Notes under the pieces: generated by a model
Seen by the model: the letters and a program-made list of their open reading frames with translations, nothing else
Told to the model about the DNA's origin: nothing
Databases searched by the model: none
Assembly: GCA_016202645.1 (NCBI GenBank)
Contig: JACQOF010000045.1
Span: forward strand, 1-17,094
Source of the DNA: a bacterium
Lineage (GTDB): Bacteria > Lindowbacteria > 2-12-FULL-62-27
Direction of reading: 5' to 3'
DNA: 17,094 nucleotides
Program-made: the position numbers and the translations under genes
Shown: positions 13,555 to 17,094 of the stretch, piece after piece
Layout of the letters: every line of letters begins with the position of its first letter
How positions within the stretch are numbered: the stretch's first letter is position 1

Positions 13555-15267
13555 ATGAGCGAACCCGTACTGAACAGCCGCACGATTCTGGAAGGCCCGA
13601 CCCGCGCGGGCGCGCGGGCGATGCTGAAGGCGGTGGGATTCACCGACGAAGACCTGCGAAAACCCATTATTGGAATCGCGAACACCTGGATCGAAGTCAT
13701 GCCCTGCAATTATCATCTCGACAAGCTTGCCGATCGCGTGAAAGAGGGCGTGCGCGCGGCCGGCGGCACGCCGATCGAGTTCAACACCATCTCCGTCAGC
13801 GACGGGATTTCGATGGGGACGGAAGGCATGAAAGCGTCGCTCATCAGCCGCGAGGTTGTGGCCGATTCAATCGAGCTGGTCGTCCGCGGGCATCTTTTCG
13901 ACGGCGTGGTGGCGCTGTCGGGATGCGACAAAACCATTCCCGGAACCGTCATGGCCCTCCAGCGGCTGAACCTTCCCTCCCTCATGCTTTACGGCGGCAC
14001 CATCGCGCCCGGGAAATGGCGTGGCAAGGACGTCACCATCCAGGACGTGTACGAGGGCATCGGCGCGGTCGGCGCCGGGAAAATGTCCGAGGCTGATCTC
14101 AAGGAACTCGAAAACGTCGCCTGCCCAGGCGCCGGCGCCTGCGGCGGGCAGTTCACGGCCAATACCATGTCGACTTGCATGGAAGCGATCGGCATTTCGC
14201 CGGCCGGATTCAACGGCGTGCCGGCCCTCGATCCGGCCAAGGACGAGACCGCCCGAAACGCCGGGCGGCTGGTCATGGACCTCATCCGAAAAGACATCCG
14301 GCCGGACCGCATCATCACCCGCAAGTCCATCGAAAACGCGATCCGGGCGCTTGCGGCGACCGGCGGCTCGACCAACGGCGTTCTGCATCTTCTGGCCATC
14401 GCACGCACCGGCGGGATCAAACTGCGCATCGAGGAATTCGACGCCATCAGCGGCAAAACGCCCCTCATCGCGGACCTCAAACCCTGGGGCCGCTTCGTGG
14501 CCAGCGATCTCTACACCGTCGGCGGCATCCCTCTCGTCCTGAAACGACTGCTGGCCGCCGGCATTCTGAACGGCTCGTGCCTTACGGTCACGGGGAAATC
14601 GATGGAGGAATCATTGAAGAGCATCGCCGTCAAGGAAGACGAGGTCCGTGTGGTCCGGCAGATGTCGAGGCCCATCAGTTCGCACGGCGGACTTGTCATT
14701 CTGAAGGGAAACCTCGCGCCGGACGGATGCGTTCTCAAGGTCGCCGGGCATTTCACCGCGGACCAGATCCGGAAAAATGGCGGCCGGAAAAAATCGCCGC
14801 CGACCTTTCGCGGCCCGGCCCGCGTGTTCGACCGCGAGGAAGACGCGTTCGCGGCGATCCAGAAAGGCAAAATCCGCGCGGGCGACGTCGTCGTCATCCG
14901 GTATGAAGGCCCGGCCGGCGGGCCAGGGATGCGGGAGATGCTGCAAGTGACCGCGGCCCTTGTCGGCGCGGGTCTCGGCGACCAGGTGGCCCTCATGACC
15001 GACGGACGATTCAGCGGCGCTACCCACGGCCTCATGGTCGGGCACGTCGCCCCGGAAGCCGCGCGGGGCGGGCCGATCGCGGCGCTCAAAAACGGAGACC
15101 TTGTCACCTTCGATCTGCCGCGACGGCGGCTCGATGTGGAACTTTCCAAATCCGATCTCCGAAAACGCCTCTCGAAGTGGAAACCGCCCCGGCCCCGGTA
15201 CACCGCGGGCGTCATGTCCAAATACGCGCGGCTCGTCTCGTCCGCCTCCGAAGGCGCCATCACTTGA
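13555..15267 (+). CDS. ilvD: Dihydroxy-acid dehydratase IlvD
   Basis: IlvD dehydrates 2,3-dihydroxy-3-methyl acids to 2-keto acids in valine, leucine and isoleucine synthesis (cytosolic, Fe-S dependent). The protein has 570 residues, the usual length. Cluster ligands are present: Cys51 (VMPCNYHL), Cys124 (SGCDKTIPG) and Cys196 ([14 protein letters not shown]). [20 protein letters not shown] near the C-terminus is the active-site signature. The ATG at 13555 follows AGGAGG with 8-nt spacing, clearly better than the upstream in-frame TTG at 13537. A 54-nt gap separates it from the RlmI-like gene. A TATGAT at 13514-13519 could be a -10 box but has no good -35. No other ilv gene is in the window. 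A weak confusion with Edd or sugar-acid dehydratases is unlikely, given the spacing of the cysteines. Confidence 0.96.
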   Translation: MSEPVLNSRTILEGPTRAGARAMLKAVGFTDEDLRKPIIGIANTWIEVMPCNYHLDKLADRVKEGVRAAGGTPIEFNTISVSDGISMGTEGMKASLISREVVADSIELVVRGHLFDGVVALSGCDKTIPGTVMALQRLNLPSLMLYGGTIAPGKWRGKDVTIQDVYEGIGAVGAGKMSEADLKELENVACPGAGACGGQFTANTMSTCMEAIGISPAGFNGVPALDPAKDETARNAGRLVMDLIRKDIRPDRIITRKSIENAIRALAATGGSTNGVLHLLAIARTGGIKLRIEEFDAISGKTPLIADLKPWGRFVASDLYTVGGIPLVLKRLLAAGILNGSCLTVTGKSMEESLKSIAVKEDEVRVVRQMSRPISSHGGLVILKGNLAPDGCVLKVAGHFTADQIRKNGGRKKSPPTFRGPARVFDREEDAFAAIQKGKIRAGDVVVIRYEGPAGGPGMREMLQVTAALVGAGLGDQVALMTDGRFSGATHGLMVGHVAPEAARGGPIAALKNGDLVTFDLPRRRLDVELSKSDLRKRLSKWKPPRPRYTAGVMSKYARLVSSASEGAIT

Positions 15268-15292
15268 CTTTTGCCGGCGACTGCCGGACAAT
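15264..15292 (+). promoter_or_regulatory. Candidate promoter for the small ORF and phosphoesterase
   Basis: TTGACT (15264-15269, overlapping the ilvD stop codon), a 17-bp spacer and GACAAT (15287-15292). The spacer contains a 5-bp inverted repeat (CCGGC-GACT-GCCGG). Predicted start is near 15299. Nine of twelve consensus bases match. Confidence 0.5.
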
Positions 15293-15304
15293 GCTCTGAG
15301 CATT
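15290..15304. promoter_or_regulatory. Possible operator: 15-bp perfect palindrome at the start site
   Basis: AATGCTC-T-GAGCATT is a perfect inverted repeat with a single central base. It covers roughly -9 to +6 of the predicted promoter, a place where a repressor dimer would block transcription. As RNA it would only make a 5-bp stem, so DNA binding is the likelier role. No candidate regulator with a helix-turn-helix is in the window. Confidence 0.4.
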
Positions 15305-15411
15305 CATGGAGGACGCTTCGCCTACCAGATGGCGAAGTGAAAAGAAGTTCGGCCGGGTCGCTGCGTCATCGCAGGCGATCCGCTCGCCGGACCGGAAACA
15401 GGGGGTTTCCG
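15299..15411 (+). promoter_or_regulatory. Structured 5' leader of about 113 nt with three hairpins (possible cis-regulatory RNA)
   Basis: Three successive stem-loops can be drawn by eye. Hairpin 1 is 15314-15339, a 9-bp stem (CTTCGCC/GGCGAAG plus two pairs) with an 8-nt loop TACCAGAT. Hairpin 2 is 15348-15391, an outer TTCGGC/GCCGGA stem around an inner 10-bp stem with two single-base bulges and loop TCAT. Hairpin 3 is 15393-15411, a perfect 7-bp stem CGGAAAC/GTTTCCG whose loop AGGGG carries most of the ribosome binding site and whose last base touches the ATG. The purine-rich linker GAAAAGAAG lies between 1 and 2. I do not recognise a known riboswitch family (see rejected list). Confidence 0.5.
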
Positions 15412-15612
15412 ATGCCAACCATTGCCGATGCCCTGGGAGTTGATTACCGGGGCGCCCAAGCCAACACCAGTACGGTGGGAAGATTTGCCCATGGTCAGGA
15501 AGCCGTCTTTGAGGCTTCCCGAATTCCGTCGCCTGCCATCAAGCAGGCGAAACCGGATATTTCCGCCCTGATGCCGAACCGGGTCGGGGACAACGTCGAC
15601 ATTTTCGGCTGA
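15412..15612 (+). CDS. Small protein of 66 residues, unknown function
   Basis: The ATG at 15412 has AGGGGG 6 nt upstream, displayed in a hairpin loop. The protein is polar, with no signal peptide, membrane helix or cysteine. It opens MPTIADALGVDY, has a middle region GRFAHGQEAVFEASRIPSP, and ends MPNRVGDNVDIFG. The last residues faintly recall the G-x-NVDI tail of small YjfB-like putative motility proteins, but the rest does not match and I would not name it. An upstream in-frame extension would run through the structured leader and is unlikely. It ends 22 nt before the phosphoesterase, so the two are probably co-transcribed. Support for being a real gene comes from the promoter, leader and ribosome binding site; there is no homology. 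Confidence 0.55.
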   Translation: MPTIADALGVDYRGAQANTSTVGRFAHGQEAVFEASRIPSPAIKQAKPDISALMPNRVGDNVDIFG

Positions 15613-15634
15613 ACCAAACGTCGTTTCTCGTTTC

Positions 15635-16540
15635 TTGAACCGCCGGCAATTTTTGCGCGCCATGGCGGCCGGCGGCGTCGCCGCGGCCCTGCCTCTTTCG
15701 TACGGCATGGGACTTCATCCGTCCGGCATCGAAGTCGTCCGCGCCCGGATCAACCTGCCCTTTCTGCCCCCCGCCTTCAACGGCCTCAAAGTCGCGCTCT
15801 TGTCGGACCTGCACTACGGCGCCGTCGGCGTAACGGCCGGCCTTGTCGAGGCTGCCTTCGAACGCACGTTGCAGGCCCGTCCGGACGTCATTTGTCTGGG
15901 AGGAGATCTTGTGACAGGCCGGACCTCCGGGCTGATGCGGGATGTGCTGGCCATGCTTCGGGGTGTATCGGCGCCGCTGGGAATTTTTGCGGCGCTGGGC
16001 AATCACGAGTTCCGGTGGGGAATCGAATCCAGTGCGGCCGCGGAGTTCGGCAAATCCCCGGTTCATCTCCTCCGAAATGAAACTGTTTTTCTGAAACGCG
16101 GCGGAGCGCGCCTGCCTCTCATTGGCCTCGATAATTTTTTTAATCAGCCGCTCGATACCCTTCGGCGTCTCCTGCCGGAACTTGAGTCCCGCCCGTGTCT
16201 TGTGCTTGAGCACAGCCCGGACTTCGCGGCCCTGCTCAGTCCGCGCTTCAACGGCCTCGTGCTGGCCGGCCACACCCACGGCGGCCAAGTCGTTCTTCCG
16301 GGAATCGGCCGCATGCTGAGCGCGTCCCGATTCGGCCTCCGCTATGTCGCCGGCGAATATCCGGCCGGCGGCGGCCGCATGTACATCACGCGCGGCATCG
16401 GCGCCGTCCTCGTCCCGTTTCGCGTTGGATGCCCGCCAGAAGTTTCGATTCTGGAGCTTTCCACGGACCGCCGGATGCAAGTATCCCTCCCCTCCGTCAT
16501 TCCCGCGAAAGCGGGAATCCAGTCTGCTTCACGGGCATGA
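15635..16540 (+). CDS. Tat-exported calcineurin-like metallophosphoesterase (YaeI/LpxG-type)
   Basis: 301 residues from a TTG. The TTG is chosen because it is the only start that keeps the twin-arginine signal NRRQFLRAMAAGG, followed by a hydrophobic stretch to about residue 22. E. coli YaeI likewise begins RRRFLQ. Metal ligands are all present: D58/H60 (LSDLHYG), D91 (LGGDLVTG), N123/H124 (LGNHEF), H193 (LEHSPD), H213/H215 (AGHTHGGQ). The family includes membrane-associated phosphodiesterases, among them lipid A-related UDP-diacylglucosamine pyrophosphatases, so a lipid or phosphodiester substrate at the membrane is plausible but not shown. The final 14 or so residues (VIPAKAGIQSASRA) and the stop codon come from a palindromic repeat (16495-16542), so the original C-terminus has been replaced. 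It follows the 66-residue protein by 22 nt. Confidence 0.87.
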   Translation: MNRRQFLRAMAAGGVAAALPLSYGMGLHPSGIEVVRARINLPFLPPAFNGLKVALLSDLHYGAVGVTAGLVEAAFERTLQARPDVICLGGDLVTGRTSGLMRDVLAMLRGVSAPLGIFAALGNHEFRWGIESSAAAEFGKSPVHLLRNETVFLKRGGARLPLIGLDNFFNQPLDTLRRLLPELESRPCLVLEHSPDFAALLSPRFNGLVLAGHTHGGQVVLPGIGRMLSASRFGLRYVAGEYPAGGGRMYITRGIGAVLVPFRVGCPPEVSILELSTDRRMQVSLPSVIPAKAGIQSASRA

Positions 16541-16542
16541 CG
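16495..16542. repeat. Shortened copy of the palindromic repeat, spanning a gene junction
   Basis: 48 bp. The left arm (16495-16522) is identical to that of the copy at 2322-2349, and the identity runs two bases further. Only the last 11 bp of the right arm remain (CGGGCATGACG), so about 31 bp have been lost. The element encodes the tail and TGA stop of the phosphoesterase, and its terminal ATGACG provides the ATG of the glycosyltransferase gene. Confidence 0.88.
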
Positions 16543-17094
16543 AACCGTTACATGAATCTGGTCATCCTGCTCTGCACACTGAACGAAGAATCCTCCCTCC
16601 CCGGGGTATTGTCCGGCCTCGCTCAATATCTCCCCGGCGCGCGGATTCTCGTTGTGGATGACGACTCCGAAGACCGGACCGCTGAAATCGCCGCGGCGGC
16701 CGGGGCGGAAGTGGTCGTCCGGAAAGGCGTGCCACGGGGACGGGGCTTGTCCGGCCGCGAGGGATATCTCAAGGCGCTGGACATGAACCCCGGCGCGATC
16801 CTCGAAATGGACGCCGACGGATCCCACGATCCGGCCGAAGCGCCCAAACTCATCGCGGCGCTTGAAACAGCGGATATCGCCGTCGGGTCCAGGTGGGCGG
16901 CGGCGGGCGGTGGTGATGACCGCGGTTGTCTTCGGAGAATGATCAGCCGGCTGGCCAAAACATTTCTGCGGTCAACCTTGGGGATTCCCCTCAGCGATCC
17001 GACCTCGGGGTTCCGCGCGTTCCGGGCGGACGCCCTGGAAAAAATTGATCCGGCAATTCTCACCGCGGAAGGACCGGAAATTGTCGAGGAGATA
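16537..17094 (+). CDS. Family 2 glycosyltransferase, polyprenyl-phosphate mannose synthase-like (3' end beyond window)
   Basis: The first 186 codons of an open frame that runs off the right edge. The GT-A fold signature is clear: VILLCTLNEESSLPGVL, VVDDDSEDRTAEIA, EMDADGSHDP with the metal-binding D92-A-D94, VGSRW, and SDPTSGFRAFRADAL. This set is typical of dolichol/polyprenol-phosphate mannose synthase (DPM1-like) enzymes, which move a sugar from GDP-mannose or a similar donor to a lipid-phosphate carrier at the cytoplasmic face of the membrane. The ATG at 16537 overlaps the phosphoesterase stop (ATGA) and lies inside the palindromic repeat; a second ATG at 16552 is equally close to the domain start. 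Neither has a clear ribosome binding site. The donor sugar and any C-terminal membrane domain cannot be seen. Confidence 0.9.
   Translation, partial: MTNRYMNLVILLCTLNEESSLPGVLSGLAQYLPGARILVVDDDSEDRTAEIAAAAGAEVVVRKGVPRGRGLSGREGYLKALDMNPGAILEMDADGSHDPAEAPKLIAALETADIAVGSRWAAAGGGDDRGCLRRMISRLAKTFLRSTLGIPLSDPTSGFRAFRADALEKIDPAILTAEGPEIVEEI

Noticed and set aside
15274-15286. Intrinsic terminator after ilvD (CCGGC-GACT-GCCGG)
   Set aside because: The stem is only 5 bp and no T-run follows. It lies in the spacer of a promoter candidate.
15299-15411. c-di-GMP (GEMM) riboswitch, because of a GGACGC followed by a stem
   Set aside because: The conserved GGCAAACC and the ACGCAAAGCC segment are missing, so the resemblance is limited to a few bases. 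TPP, SAH, fluoride and mini-ykkC patterns also do not fit.
15271-15411. N-terminal extension of the 66-residue ORF to 15271
   Set aside because: The upstream in-frame codons lie in the structured leader, partly before the predicted transcription start, and lack a ribosome binding site. The ATG at 15412 has a good one.

Overview
The window is a compact, GC-rich stretch of a Gram-negative-type bacterial chromosome. Most intergenic gaps are short, stop/start overlaps are common, and GTG/TTG starts are frequent. Clues to a diderm cell are the Tat and Sec signal peptides on a phosphoesterase and a parvulin-type chaperone. The palindromic repeats are of the widespread PAKAGIQ/IPAFAGMT-encoding kind common in Deltaproteobacteria, Nitrospirota-like and related lineages. 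I cannot fix the phylum from sequence alone. Essentially all genes are recognisable housekeeping families. I see no tRNA, rRNA, CRISPR array, transposase, phage or defence island.

Left block (1-4293, minus strand): a tight operon reading leftwards. Its order is a 3D-domain cell-wall protein, MtnA (methylthioribose-1-phosphate isomerase), an exported parvulin peptidyl-prolyl isomerase, a membrane-anchored TPR protein with a degenerate Mrr/PD-(D/E)xK-like C-terminal domain, and the first 23 codons of SecA. Two junctions are GTGA stop/start overlaps. The content (SecA, an exported foldase, a membrane TPR scaffold, a wall enzyme) points to envelope biogenesis, with MtnA as a metabolic passenger. 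A divergent intergenic region (4294-4476) carries TTGACA boxes on both strands and a very G-rich leader for the minus operon.

Middle block (4477-9860, plus strand): a three-part cNMP-fold / degenerate MinD-like / patatin phospholipase of NTE type, a small single-pass membrane protein, an 8-bp tandem repeat, an aldehyde dehydrogenase, and an HD-domain phosphohydrolase of the dNTPase-like family. This meets a short convergent minus-strand pair (9815-10930): a cNMP-binding domain protein followed in the same frame by a MobA/MocA-like nucleotidyltransferase that has no canonical start codon at the expected place.

Right block (11003-17094, plus strand): an Fe-S RumA-type rRNA uracil methyltransferase and an RlmI-type cytosine methyltransferase overlapping by ATGA, then IlvD (dihydroxy-acid dehydratase). 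After IlvD comes a promoter, a 15-bp palindrome and a leader of about 113 nt with three strong hairpins in front of an unrecognised 66-residue protein. It is followed by a Tat-exported YaeI-type metallophosphoesterase and a truncated polyprenyl-phosphate-mannose-synthase-like glycosyltransferase.

The points most worth a second look are: (i) the structured leader plus small ORF at 15264-15612; (ii) palindromic repeats that have become coding sequence, one lengthening the N-terminus of the parvulin and one supplying both the stop of the phosphoesterase and the start of the glycosyltransferase; (iii) the TPR/Mrr-like fusion next to secA; (iv) the start-less MobA-like gene; and (v) several promoters whose -10 box lies so close to the start codon that leaderless or nearly leaderless mRNAs are predicted.
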